A stretch of 64,000 nt of DNA from Terriglobia bacterium (GTDB taxonomy: Bacteria > Acidobacteriota > Thermoanaerobaculia > Thermoanaerobaculales > Thermoanaerobaculaceae), in contig JAIQFQ010000002.1 in assembly GCA_020073245.1 (NCBI GenBank), positions 62,001 to 126,000 of the forward strand. The letters are read 5' to 3'. Under the pieces are notes generated by a model that made no database searches, was not told where the DNA came from, and saw only the letters and a list, made by a program, of their open reading frames with translations. This document shows positions 1 to 8,604 of the stretch, one piece after another. A program made the position numbers and the translations under genes. Each line of letters begins with the position of its first letter. Within the stretch, counting starts at the first letter, position 1.

Positions 1-558
1 GTCCACGAGCTGGCCGTCCACGCGGGCCCGCACGAACCCCTCGCGCACCATCTGGTCGAAGAACTTCCGGTGCTCCCCCTTGCGGTTCTCCGCGAGAGGA
101 GCGAGCAGCATGAAGCGAGTTCCGGCGGGCATCGAGAGGATCCTGTCCGCCATCTGCTGTGTCGTTTGCCCCTGGATCGGGATGTCGCAGTCGGGGCAGA
201 ACGCCTGCCCTATCGAAGCGAACAGCAGCCGCAGGTAGTCGTAGATCTCGGTGACCGTGGCCACCGTCGAGCGGGGATTCTTGGAAGTGGTCTTCTGCTC
301 GATGGAGATCGCGGGAGAGAGCCCGTCGATGGTGTCCACGTCGGGCTTGTCCATCTGCTCGAGGAACTGGCGGGCGTACGCCGAGAGCGACTCCACGTAG
401 CGCCGTTGGCCCTCGGCGAACAGCGTGTCGAACGCGAGGGTGGACTTCCCCGAACCGGACACCCCTGTGACCACCACCAGCCGGTTGCGCGGGATGTCCA
501 GGTCTATGTTCTTGAGGTTGTGCTCGCGGGCACCGCGGATCGCGATCGTCTCTCGCAT
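1..558 (-). CDS. uvrA: UvrA excinuclease ABC subunit A, N-terminal part (runs off the left edge)
   Basis: UvrA is the damage-recognition ATPase of nucleotide excision repair and loads UvrB onto lesions. Only the first 186 codons are present; the rest lies beyond base 1. The protein begins [18 protein letters not shown], the usual UvrA opening. It has a Walker A motif GVSGSGKST at residues 32-40, the [15 protein letters not shown] segment, the Q-loop region [14 protein letters not shown] near residues 85-98, and a CPDC cysteine pair at 121-124. The ATG at 556-558 is followed by unbroken family similarity. It is divergent from the diguanylate cyclase gene that begins at 789. Confidence 0.97.
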   Translation of the reverse strand, partial: MRETIAIRGAREHNLKNIDLDIPRNRLVVVTGVSGSGKSTLAFDTLFAEGQRRYVESLSAYARQFLEQMDKPDVDTIDGLSPAISIEQKTTSKNPRSTVATVTEIYDYLRLLFASIGQAFCPDCDIPIQGQTTQQMADRILSMPAGTRFMLLAPLAENRKGEHRKFFDQMVREGFVRARVDGQLVD

Positions 559-788
559 CGTGCTCTCAAACCCAGCCTGCGGCGGGGCTCTTCCCCGGCC
601 CCTGCCCGCCGGTAGGAACCCTTTATGATACCTCCCGGACTGGCGCCGGTGAAGTCACCTTCCTCTCGTACTACTTCGGGGAGAGAAAGTGAGCCTCGCG
701 GGTGGCAGGCCGTCTCATGGCCCGGCGTCGACCGCTGCCAGGGAGGTGGGCGCAGGCGCTATCATGTCAGCCGGGGGGACAAGGCTCC

Positions 789-1652
789 GTGCGGCTCTCG
801 GTGGACGAGATCACGGTCAGGCCGGCGCTCGCGGTGGCGCTGGCGATCGTCCTCGTCGTGACCGTCGGGTGGGTGGACTACAACACCGGCCGCGACATCA
901 GTGTCGCCGTCTTCTACCTGCCCGGGATCGCCCTCGCGACATGGTTCGGCCGGCGCCTGGCAGGGATGATCGTCGCCGGGGCCGCGACGGTGGCGTGGCT
1001 TGTGGCTCTTGTCTACGGGCGCCCCGTCGAGTTGGGCCGCTTGGTGCCGTACTGGAACGCACTCGGCATCCTTGGGTTCTTTCTGGTCAGTGTATTCAGC
1101 CTCTCCAAGTTGCAGGAAGCGCTCCGCCGGGAGCGGAGCCTGTCGCGCGAGGACCCGACGACTGGTGTGGCCAACGCAAGAGCGTTCGTCGAAGCCGCGG
1201 GCCGCGAGATCGAGCGCGCCCGTCGAGCAAGGCGACCGTTCTCGCTGGTCTTCGCCGACTGCGACGACTTCAAGGCGGTCAACGATGGGTATGGCCACGC
1301 TGGCGGGGACCAGGTGCTCGCCGCCATTGCCCGGTGTATCCAGGAAGCGGTGCGGGACGGCGACCTGGTCGCGCGGCTCGGGGGCGACGAGTTTGCGGTC
1401 CTTCTTCCCGAGACCGATGGCGGTGGGGTACGAGCCGTGGTCGAGCGCCTCCGCGACGCGCTGCGGCGACCTCTCGGCGACGAGGGCATCTCGGTGACGC
1501 TCAGCATCGGCGTCGCCACCTTCGCCGACAGCTGGCCACCCGTCGAGGACGCGCTGCGGGAGGCCGACCGCCTCATGTACACCGCCAAGAGCTCCGGCAA
1601 GGACACCTTCCGCGCCGAGCAACTGGCGCGTACGGAGTCGTCGGCTCGCTGA
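789..1652 (+). CDS. Membrane-anchored diguanylate cyclase (GGDEF)
   Basis: This protein makes c-di-GMP from two GTP. Residues about 11-105 form three or four hydrophobic segments (a membrane or MASE-like sensor region). A GGDEF domain of about 165 residues follows. The GGDEF signature is at residues 198-202. The inhibitory I-site RxxD (RDGD, 189-192) lies five residues before it, so both catalysis and product inhibition look intact. The GTG at 789 was chosen because a GGGGGA Shine-Dalgarno-like stretch lies 3-8 bases upstream and the membrane region starts directly. An in-frame ATG at 702 would add a low-hydrophobicity tail. A second GGDEF gene converges on it from the right. Confidence 0.93.
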   Translation: MRLSVDEITVRPALAVALAIVLVVTVGWVDYNTGRDISVAVFYLPGIALATWFGRRLAGMIVAGAATVAWLVALVYGRPVELGRLVPYWNALGILGFFLVSVFSLSKLQEALRRERSLSREDPTTGVANARAFVEAAGREIERARRARRPFSLVFADCDDFKAVNDGYGHAGGDQVLAAIARCIQEAVRDGDLVARLGGDEFAVLLPETDGGGVRAVVERLRDALRRPLGDEGISVTLSIGVATFADSWPPVEDALREADRLMYTAKSSGKDTFRAEQLARTESSAR

Positions 1653-1801
1653 CCGGGAAGCCGGGGCTGGAATACTCGTGGCGGACGCGGCCGACCCACG
1701 GCATCGCGCTTCCCACCGTGTGGGTCCCCACCGGCGCATACCGGGCCGCGGTGAGGGCGCCCCTCGCGTGTCCGGTCTCGACTGTGGTGGCACGAGGGCC
1801 G

Positions 1802-2734
1802 TCAGGGAGCCGCGGCAAACACGACCGCGTCGCCTCCGGACCTCTTGGCCTCGTACATGAGGGCGTCGGCGCTCGCGACGAGCGAAGCCGCGTCATCGCC
1901 GCGACGCGCGAGCGTGCCGCCCACGGAGATCGTGACGCGGATCTCTCCCGCGGGGGACGGCACGGCGGAGTTGGCGACCAGCGTCCTGAAGCGTTCGCCG
2001 AGGGCGTGGAGGCTGGGCTCGTCCACATTGACGACGAGAACGATGAACTCGTCGCCGCCCCAGCGGCCCACCAGGTCGAAGGCGCGGAGGTTGCCGGCGA
2101 AGTCCCGCGCCACCATCGCGAGGACGCGGTCACCGATGGCGTGCCCATAGCGATCGTTGACCGCCTTGAAGCCGTCGATGTCGGCGAAGAGCACGCCGAA
2201 CGGCCAGCCGTACCGCTCCGTCTCCTCGAGCCTGGCCCGCAGCGTGATCTCCGTGAAGACGCGGTTGGCGAGGCCGGTGAGCTGATCCACGTACGCCATC
2301 GCCTGCAGTTCCCTGATGCGCTGGAGCGCGGCGACGGTGGCGGAGTTCTCGCTGAAGACCTCCACGGCCCCTGAGATCCGCCCGGCCTCGTCGCGGATCG
2401 GGGCGACCCTCACCCGCACGGGAACGCGGTGGCCCTCCTTATGGTGAAGGTAGACGTCCACCTGACGCGACTCCCCGTCGGCCAGCGTGGCTGTGAGGGG
2501 GCATCCATGCTCGCAGAGGCGAGTGCCCGCATCGTCGACGTGCACGAGGATCTCGTCGAAGCAGTGCGTGCCCGTGACTTCCCGGGCGGCGTAGCCGGAG
2601 ATCCGCTCGGCGCCCCTGTTCCAGTAGGTGATCCGCCGCTCCGGGTCGACGAAGTAGACGCCGTCGTGCAGGTTCTCGAGCAGCTTGCGGAAGAACTCCG
2701 GCGAATCGCCAGCTCGTGCGTCCCTCTTCGGCAT
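1802..2734 (-). CDS. PAS-GGDEF diguanylate cyclase
   Basis: This is a cytosolic 310-residue protein. A PAS domain (about 14-128) leads through a short helix into a GGDEF domain (about 145-305). The active-site motif WGGDEF lies at 225-230 and the I-site RAFD at 217-220, so it should make c-di-GMP and be feedback-inhibited. The PAS domain carries a CEHGC cysteine pair (74-78) and two nearby histidines, which could bind a metal or sense redox state; that is inference. The ATG at 2734 (MPKRDARAG) was preferred over an upstream in-frame ATG because the extension has no domain character. No partner gene is adjacent. Confidence 0.92.
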   Translation of the reverse strand: MPKRDARAGDSPEFFRKLLENLHDGVYFVDPERRITYWNRGAERISGYAAREVTGTHCFDEILVHVDDAGTRLCEHGCPLTATLADGESRQVDVYLHHKEGHRVPVRVRVAPIRDEAGRISGAVEVFSENSATVAALQRIRELQAMAYVDQLTGLANRVFTEITLRARLEETERYGWPFGVLFADIDGFKAVNDRYGHAIGDRVLAMVARDFAGNLRAFDLVGRWGGDEFIVLVVNVDEPSLHALGERFRTLVANSAVPSPAGEIRVTISVGGTLARRGDDAASLVASADALMYEAKRSGGDAVVFAAAP

Positions 2735-2888
2735 AGGGCTAGTACTCGCTCCCCCCGCGACCCGGGAGCCAGTGTACCCGAGGGTTGGACGGATGTCGCC
2801 TCGGGAGCCGTACGGAACGTCCGCGCCCGGTCCCAGCGCGATCCCCGAGCCGCCGCTGGCCAAAGCCCGCCCTGCCGCGAGGGAAGGC

Positions 2889-3098
2889 CTAGGTGCGGCG
2901 AAGGATGTCGGTGAACTCGCTCGAGTCGTTGTCGTCCTTGGCGCCGACGGCCGTCCCGCACACGGAGCACCGGTACTCGTACTTGTTGCCGGTCGGCAGC
3001 ACGAGCAGGAGCTGGCGCCGCACCGGCTTCGCCGCCCTGCATCTGGGGCAGAACAGCTCGGAAACCTCGAACTGGTCGAACTGCGATTCCTTGCTCAT
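2889..3098 (-). CDS. Small zinc-ribbon protein
   Basis: A 69-residue soluble protein that starts MSKESQFDQFEVSELFCPRC. CPRC near residues 17-20 and CSVC near 45-48 are spaced like the two knuckles of a zinc ribbon. The sequence between them is basic and hydrophobic (KPVRRQLLLVLP). Short proteins of this form occur in several acidobacterial and deltaproteobacterial genomes with no assigned role, as far as I recall. Nucleic-acid binding or a structural role are both possible. I chose the internal ATG because the preceding 20 codons look like untranslated sequence. Confidence 0.75.
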   Translation of the reverse strand: MSKESQFDQFEVSELFCPRCRAAKPVRRQLLLVLPTGNKYEYRCSVCGTAVGAKDDNDSSEFTDILRRT

Positions 3099-3329
3099 CA
3101 CGTCCAGCGTCGCGCGCGCCGCGGCCGCCGTCAAGTCCCCGCGCGGTGAACCGGTCACGGCGAGACTGGCCGGTCGAGAGGCGTGGCCGGACCGGCGGCA
3201 GTCGATCGGGCGGCTGAAACCGCTGTAGCATCGTTACAGTTGGCCCGCGAGCTGCGGCGCAGTCGGACTGGCGCCCATGAAGCGCACCGGGAGCTAGCCG
3301 GCCGCTCTCGTAGGGGTTTCGGAGGATCT

Positions 3330-5435
3330 GTGGCGGGGAGAAGCGTGCGGACGTGCATCGTCGTGCTGGCGCTGGTTGTTGGGAGGCCGGCTGGGGCGGT
3401 CACACACCCTGCGGTGACGGTCCTGAGCGGGCAGCCCGAGACCGCAGCCTCGGTTGCGTCGAAGGCCTACGCGAACGCGTTCCGGTCGGTCGGATACACA
3501 GTTTCTTGGGTGAGGCCCGCCGCATGGGAGGGCACCCCCGGCGAGGTGGTGGTAATCGCCGCCGAAGAGGCTGCCACGCTGGACGACGATGTGCGGGACC
3601 GATTGGTCGCCTTCGTGGATGGCGGCGGCAGGCTCGTCACTGCGCTCGGCTCGCCGCTCGCACGAGCCCTGGGCCTCCGGTTTGGGGGCGTGGTTGGCAA
3701 GGTGGTGGCGGTATCAGACGAAACCGCACCGGGCCTCGCGATCCGATGGCAGGCACCGATCACCGTGCATCCGTTCAGGGTTCCGGTGGGCGGGAGGACG
3801 ATCGCCTGGGCACGGGGCCGCAAGGTTCCATTGGTTGCCACGTTCCGCCACGGTCTCGGCAGGGTGCTCTTCCTCGCGGTCGAGCTGGACGACGCAAACC
3901 CCCTTGGCACGTCGCGCTTCCCGTACTTCCTGCAGGCGGTCGGTTCGGCGTTCGACGTCGCGCCGGCGCTGACGTCGCCGCACATCGTGGCCTACGCGGA
4001 TCTGGGCGATCACGACGGCGAGGACCCTGAGGCCCTCGCGGCCGAGTGGTGGCGGCGCGGCATCCGCGAAGTGCACGTCGGGACCTGGGACGCGTGGGGC
4101 GAGAAGTTGAGGCTGTACGAGCGGCTTATCGCCGCATGCCACCGGCGAGGGATCCTCGTGTACGCCTGGTTCGAGCTGCCCGAGGTCAGCACCCCGTTCT
4201 GGGACCGGCACCCCGAGTGGCGCGAGAAGACCGCGACCGGCGAGGATGCCCACGTGGACTGGCGCCGGCTGATGGCGCTCTCGATCCCCGAGTGTTTCGA
4301 GGCCGTCGCGCACGAGGTCGAGGATCTCTTGCAGCGCTTCGATTGGGACGGCGCTGATCTGGCCGAGGTGTACTTCGAGTCGCCGATGGGGCTCGAGAGG
4401 CCCGACCGGTTCACGCCGATGAACCGCGGCGTGCGCGAGGAGTTCCGGCAGAGGTCCGGCTTCGATCCCAAGGATCTCTTCGACGAGGAATCACCTCGGT
4501 ACTTCGAGCGCGATCCTATCGCCCTCACGGCGTTCCTGGCGTACCGACGCGACAAGACGGTCGAGCTGCACGAACGGTTCCTCCGCGTGATTGCGGGCGT
4601 GAGGACGCACAAGCCGGACCTGGACGTCGTCGTCACCCTGATCGACGCCCTCTACGACCGAACCATGCGCGATTTCATCGCCGTCGACACGGCGCGCGTC
4701 GCGGCCCTGGCGAAGGAGTTTCCGTTCGAGCTGCAGGTCGAGGACCCATTCACCCTGTGGTCGCTGGGCCCGGAGCGGTACGCGAAGATCGCCTCCGACT
4801 ACGTACGCTTCGTCCAACCGTCTCAGAGGCTCGCTCTGGACGTCAACGTCGTGCCGCGTGAAGACGATGTGCATCCTACCCTGCAGCAGACCGGCCTCGA
4901 GCTCTACCGTCTCATGGCTGAGGCCCGTCGCGCTTTCCCCAAGGTCTGCCTGTACTCCGAGGCGTCCATCTACCGGCAGGACCACGAGCTGCTCCTCAGC
5001 GCCTTGGCTTCGGCTTCGCGTCTAGAACCGTCCGGTGCGCACTCGGCAACGGTGGAGAGCGACGGCACCGTCGAGCTCTCGACGGAGGCCGACCCGGTCG
5101 TGGTGAGGCTCGACGGGCGCGAGTGGCCCGCCGTCCGCGGCGGTGCCGTGCTGCTCCCGCGCGGGCGGCACACCGTCGAATGGGAAGCGAGCGACGTGCC
5201 CGCGGACCGGCTCCGCCTCCTGGGGCTCACCGGCGTGCTCCTGGACGCCGCGTCGGACGGTGTCGCACTGAGCGTGCGCTACGCGTCGCCCGGCCGGGCG
5301 TTCGTGCTGCTCCCGTTTCGACCGGTGCGAGCCGCGGTCGACGGAAAGCCCCTCGTGGTCACGATTGCGCAGAACGAATTCGGTTTCGTGCTCAGCGCCC
5401 CGCCCGGGGAACACGTGCTCATGACGACACCGTGA
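3330..5435 (+). CDS. Secreted TIM-barrel-like protein, possible glycoside hydrolase
   Basis: A 701-residue protein with a signal peptide (about 1-23, ending RPAGA). Residues about 25-210 look like a class-I amidotransferase-like or ThuA-like alpha/beta domain: a VVVIAAEEAA strand, then FVDGGGRLVTALG. Residues about 215-560 have the rhythm of a TIM barrel, with strand-end motifs such as REVHVGTWDAWG, ILVYAWFELPE, DLAEVYFESPMG and RLALDVNVVP. The rest is beta-rich. Acidic residues sit at the ends of predicted strands (Asp, Glu), as in retaining glycosidases, but I cannot name a family or the catalytic pair. The GTG at 3330 follows GGAGG at 3321-3325. It stands alone between convergent or unrelated genes. 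Function unassigned. Confidence 0.82.
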   Translation: MAGRSVRTCIVVLALVVGRPAGAVTHPAVTVLSGQPETAASVASKAYANAFRSVGYTVSWVRPAAWEGTPGEVVVIAAEEAATLDDDVRDRLVAFVDGGGRLVTALGSPLARALGLRFGGVVGKVVAVSDETAPGLAIRWQAPITVHPFRVPVGGRTIAWARGRKVPLVATFRHGLGRVLFLAVELDDANPLGTSRFPYFLQAVGSAFDVAPALTSPHIVAYADLGDHDGEDPEALAAEWWRRGIREVHVGTWDAWGEKLRLYERLIAACHRRGILVYAWFELPEVSTPFWDRHPEWREKTATGEDAHVDWRRLMALSIPECFEAVAHEVEDLLQRFDWDGADLAEVYFESPMGLERPDRFTPMNRGVREEFRQRSGFDPKDLFDEESPRYFERDPIALTAFLAYRRDKTVELHERFLRVIAGVRTHKPDLDVVVTLIDALYDRTMRDFIAVDTARVAALAKEFPFELQVEDPFTLWSLGPERYAKIASDYVRFVQPSQRLALDVNVVPREDDVHPTLQQTGLELYRLMAEARRAFPKVCLYSEASIYRQDHELLLSALASASRLEPSGAHSATVESDGTVELSTEADPVVVRLDGREWPAVRGGAVLLPRGRHTVEWEASDVPADRLRLLGLTGVLLDAASDGVALSVRYASPGRAFVLLPFRPVRAAVDGKPLVVTIAQNEFGFVLSAPPGEHVLMTTP

Positions 5436-5655
5436 CGCACGGCTGGGTCCGGTCAAGGGAAAGGCGACGACTGGAGCACATCGCGTCTCACGCCGCGCCC
5501 GGAGTGAAACCTCGCTGACTTTGGTTGCGTATTGGGCTTGACGCGGCCGACGTCGCAAAGGCGTACCCGGGCGCAAAACGGTACGAACCCCCCCGGGGAT
5601 GCGGACGTACTCACGCTTCAGCCGCCGGTGCAGACCGGCATCGAAAGGAGGCGTC

Positions 5656-6048
5656 GTGAAGCTCGTGTCCCGTGTTGTGTGCCTGGTTGCTTTGATCTTT
5701 CTGGTAACAAACGCTCCGGCGCGCGCCGCCGGCTGGCAGGCCCTGGGCAAGTGTGTCGTCGACTACCGCACCAATCCTCAGGACATTGCGGCAAAGGGTG
5801 GTGCGGGTCCCGTCTCCAGGATCAAGCTCGAAGTGGACGAGAACAACCTCGTGATCGGGACCGTGAAGGTTACGTTTGCGGACGGGCAGACCTTCGACCG
5901 GGACCTCAACAAGTACATCGGTGCGGGCGGCAGCCAGGTCATCGACCTGCCGAGTGCGAAGGAGGTCCAGAAGGTGGAGTTCACCTACCGGAAGGCCTCT
6001 GCGGTGAGTAACAGCCTGGCGCTGGTTCGGCTCTTCGGCTCCGTCTGA
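5656..6048 (+). CDS. Small secreted beta-rich protein (DUF2541-like)
   Basis: A 130-residue protein with a clear signal peptide (LVCLVALIFLVTNAPARA) followed by a compact beta-rich domain. The pattern of a tryptophan soon after cleavage, then VSRIKLEVDENN, TVKVTFADGQ and KVEFTYRKAS, recalls YaaI/DUF2541-type periplasmic beta-sandwich proteins. That match is from memory and is moderate. The GTG at 5656 has AAAGGAGG at 5644-5651, an ideal Shine-Dalgarno, which decides the start over the ATG at 5599. No function is known to me. Confidence 0.8.
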   Translation: MKLVSRVVCLVALIFLVTNAPARAAGWQALGKCVVDYRTNPQDIAAKGGAGPVSRIKLEVDENNLVIGTVKVTFADGQTFDRDLNKYIGAGGSQVIDLPSAKEVQKVEFTYRKASAVSNSLALVRLFGSV

Positions 6049-6070
6049 TCCGAAAAGCTGCCGACTCGCT

Positions 6071-6100
6071 GGTGCCGGCTTTGCACACGCCGCCAGCACC
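6071..6100 (+). terminator. Possible hairpin after the small secreted-protein gene
   Basis: Arms GGTGCCGGC (6071-6079) and GCCAGCACC (6092-6100) pair with one mismatch around a 12-base loop, 23 bases after the stop codon at 6048. No T-run follows, so it may be a 3' stabilising hairpin and not a classical terminator. Confidence 0.3.
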
Positions 6101-6314
6101 TGCGCCGTGATGCACGGTGAATCGCAGGGGAGGGGCCGGGCGGACCGGAACCTCCGCTGCGTCATCCGGAATCATGGCCTCCTCGGGCATGCGGCAGGTC
6201 GCGGCGCCGACCGTCGTCGGGTCCCGACCTGCATGCAGGAGCCCGGGTCGGCCCCGACGGAGACAGTGCACGCCCCCTTGTCCCAGTGGGCTGCGCCGAC
6301 TACCCTCGCAGGAG

Positions 6315-7235
6315 GTGAGGAGCGAGCGTACCAATCGACGGGAGTATCACCTCTACCGGGCGGCACTGGCGTTGAGCCGCGCGATGCCGTTCTGGCTGCT
6401 TCAGGAGATCGGTTCGGCGCTCGGGATCGTCTTCCTTCTGCTGGCTCCAACCCGCCGGCGCACGGTGGTGCGAAACCTGTCGCGCGTGTTTTCGAGCCGG
6501 AGTGCGGTGTCCCGTTTCAGGATTGCGCTGCGCTGCGCCGCCCACTTCGGCCGGATTACCTTCGACTTCATCAAGTGGTCGCACGCGCCGGCCGCGACGT
6601 TCGAGCGCATGGTCCGTTGGGAGGGGCTCGAGAACCTCGCCGAGGCCGTGCGCCGCGGCAAAGGGTGCTTCGTTCTCTCGGCGCACTTCGGGCACTGGGA
6701 GGTGGCGGCGCAGCGGATGGCGCTTGACGGCTTCCCGCAGGGGATGGTGTACCGGCCGCTCGAGAACCGGCTGATGGAGGAGGAACTGGCCCGGGGCCGC
6801 ACCCGCTTCGGCAACACCCTGATCCCCAAGGAGGGTGCGACCCGGGGAATCATGAGGACGATCCGCAGCGGAGGGATCGTGGACATCCTCCTCGACCAGA
6901 AGGCCGATCTGGAGCACAGCGTGATCGTGACGTTCCTCGACTTGGCCACTCCGACGACGCCCTCGCTCGCGAAGCTCGCGCTCGCGACTGGCGCCTCGGT
7001 CGTGCCGCTGTTCTCCTACCCGGACGGAAGCGGCTACCGGTTCCGCACCGACCCGCCGGTCCCGGTCGAGCCCGGCGACACGCTAACGACCCTGACCCAG
7101 CGCTACAACGACAGGGTCTCGCGCGAGATCTTCGCCCATCCGCACCTGTGGTTCTGGTTCCACGACCGTTGGACACCGCGCAAGCGCCGGAGCACCGGTC
7201 TTGAGCCCTCAGGGCCGGAGACGGCGGCGGAATAA
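6315..7235 (+). CDS. Lipid A biosynthesis acyltransferase (LpxL/HtrB family)
   Basis: This family transfers a secondary acyl chain from acyl-ACP to a lipid A precursor at the inner membrane. An N-terminal hydrophobic stretch (MPFWLLQEIGSALGIVFLLL) is followed by the NLSRVF segment and then HFGHWE. The last is the HX4E form of the catalytic HX4D/E motif. LLDQKADLEHSVIVTFLD matches the family's DQ region, and the C-terminal WFWFHDRW is also typical. Length (about 306) fits. The start is uncertain: the GTG at 6315 overlaps its own GGAGG, and upstream codons are low-complexity. The gene's end overlaps the convergent gene at 7209 by 27 bases. With lpxC at 22.4 kb it supports an LPS-bearing host. 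Confidence 0.9.
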   Translation: MRSERTNRREYHLYRAALALSRAMPFWLLQEIGSALGIVFLLLAPTRRRTVVRNLSRVFSSRSAVSRFRIALRCAAHFGRITFDFIKWSHAPAATFERMVRWEGLENLAEAVRRGKGCFVLSAHFGHWEVAAQRMALDGFPQGMVYRPLENRLMEEELARGRTRFGNTLIPKEGATRGIMRTIRSGGIVDILLDQKADLEHSVIVTFLDLATPTTPSLAKLALATGASVVPLFSYPDGSGYRFRTDPPVPVEPGDTLTTLTQRYNDRVSREIFAHPHLWFWFHDRWTPRKRRSTGLEPSGPETAAE

Positions 7236-7430
7236 TCGGCCGAGGGCAACGTAGACGACGACGCAGATCGCGAAGTCGATTGCGAGCCCGGCGTCGAGTG
7301 CGAAGGGGCGGTGGCGCGCCGCCTCGGGCAGGCGAGGCCAGGCCACGAAAAAGTAGAGCACGTTCCCGGCCACGATCGCTGCTAGCGCCCGCGCGAGCCT
7401 CTGAAGAAGCGTCATCGGCGCGTCGGTCAC
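7209..7430 (-). CDS. Small membrane protein, two predicted helices
   Basis: A 73-residue hydrophobic protein. Helices fall at about 13-32 and 44-63, and the basic C-terminus (RRRLRP) suggests a cytosolic end. The start could be the ATG at 7430 or the ATG five codons later. It overlaps the 3' end of the acyltransferase gene tail-to-tail. I do not recognise a family. Confidence 0.6.
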   Translation of the reverse strand: MTDAPMTLLQRLARALAAIVAGNVLYFFVAWPRLPEAARHRPFALDAGLAIDFAICVVVYVALGRLFRRRLRP

Positions 7431-7473
7431 GAGACGCGCTCCTCGAGATGAGGCGTGAACAGTGTATGAGGGG

Positions 7474-8559
7474 TCAGGGGATCGGATCGCTTTCGTCCGC
7501 TGGAGAGCCGGTCAGCACCGCGCGGTCCAGCCTCACTCTGAGGTCGCCGATGTGCTCCGCGCGCCCCGCGAACGCGATCGGAATGCCGGTGCCGACCTCG
7601 ACGTCGAGCGTGAGAGCGCCCCGCATTCCGAGAAAACCGAGATCCACGTCCTGCCCCGCTTCCGGGTCATCGAGGGCGTGCCCCGCGGCGCGCACCGTGC
7701 GGACCAGGATCTGGCCGTCGCGGTGCCTGGTCCCGCCGGCCCACGACTCCTCAAGGTCGGCCCGACGGTAGGCGAGACCGCCCGCAGTGAAGACGAGCTC
7801 CACGTATCCCTCGTCGGCGAGCATCACGAGGCGCAGCGAACTCTCCTTGCGGTCGAGGCGCGCCGCGGACACGAGGTAGAGAAGGCCGTAGGAGTCTGTG
7901 ACGGGTGTTCCCGGCGGTGGCTTCACCGCCGGCGAGACAAGGTACTGTCTCCGCTGGGTCCATGCCTCAGGGGCCTGGATCGCTTCGCGGGAGTCCTTCG
8001 GAGCACTACGCCAGGTGTAGAGGCCTCCCTCGGTGAACCGGAGGAGCTTCCGGTACGGGCTGTGCCCGAGCGTGGTCTTCTCGGCCCCGAGCGCCGCGCC
8101 GGTCGCGGGGTCCAACCAGAGGGTAACCCGTTCGTTGCGGCCGAACGGGAGATCGGTCGCCATGGAGACGGCTACGATCTCACCGGCCGGAAGCGCGACG
8201 GGCGACGCCTTCGGCGGCCGCCCCACCAGAGTTGCCAGAGCGGCCGGGGTCACGCGTTGAACGCTCAGGGTGGTGGAGGCCCCGAAGATGAACTTGTGAG
8301 CCGAGTAGTGCAGCTCCCTCCAGATCACGTCGCCAAACGGCGCCGGGGTTGGCGTCGGCGTGCCGGAGGCCTGCGTGCCGTCGGATTCGCCCTGGCGCTG
8401 TGGTGCGATGCTCTGGGGAGGGGCGGGCGTGATGGCGGGGGCAGGCTGGGATGGTACGGGCTGACGGTTCGGACCCGCTGCGGCGAGGCAGAGACAGGCC
8501 AGCGCCGCTGCCGCGACCGGCTGCGCTCGGCGTGTGGACCCCGCGCGTTGCCTTCTCAC
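7474..8559 (-). CDS. Exported protein of unknown function, paralogue of the gene at 33512
   Basis: About 361 residues with an N-terminal export signal (AAAALACLCLAAAG), a Pro/Gln-rich linker to about residue 75 and one long beta-rich domain. The domain resembles the protein at 33512-34372 along its length: W-R/K-EL at the start, an HK a few residues on, a TL/DLR-LS/DRV strand, GLLYLVS against GLLYATA, and a shared ending of GIP(I/V)-G-(A)EH(I/M)G-(L/V)RVRL. I infer one family of exported beta-rich proteins. The GTG at 8559 was chosen; a TTG at 8589 is an alternative. It lies just downstream of ppsR on the same strand with a 45-base gap, so co-transcription is likely. Confidence 0.8.
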   Translation of the reverse strand: MRRQRAGSTRRAQPVAAAALACLCLAAAGPNRQPVPSQPAPAITPAPPQSIAPQRQGESDGTQASGTPTPTPAPFGDVIWRELHYSAHKFIFGASTTLSVQRVTPAALATLVGRPPKASPVALPAGEIVAVSMATDLPFGRNERVTLWLDPATGAALGAEKTTLGHSPYRKLLRFTEGGLYTWRSAPKDSREAIQAPEAWTQRRQYLVSPAVKPPPGTPVTDSYGLLYLVSAARLDRKESSLRLVMLADEGYVELVFTAGGLAYRRADLEESWAGGTRHRDGQILVRTVRAAGHALDDPEAGQDVDLGFLGMRGALTLDVEVGTGIPIAFAGRAEHIGDLRVRLDRAVLTGSPADESDPIP

Positions 8560-8604
8560 GATGACCTGCCGCCGAAATGGTAGCAGCAAGGGCGCCGTCG
8601 TGAG

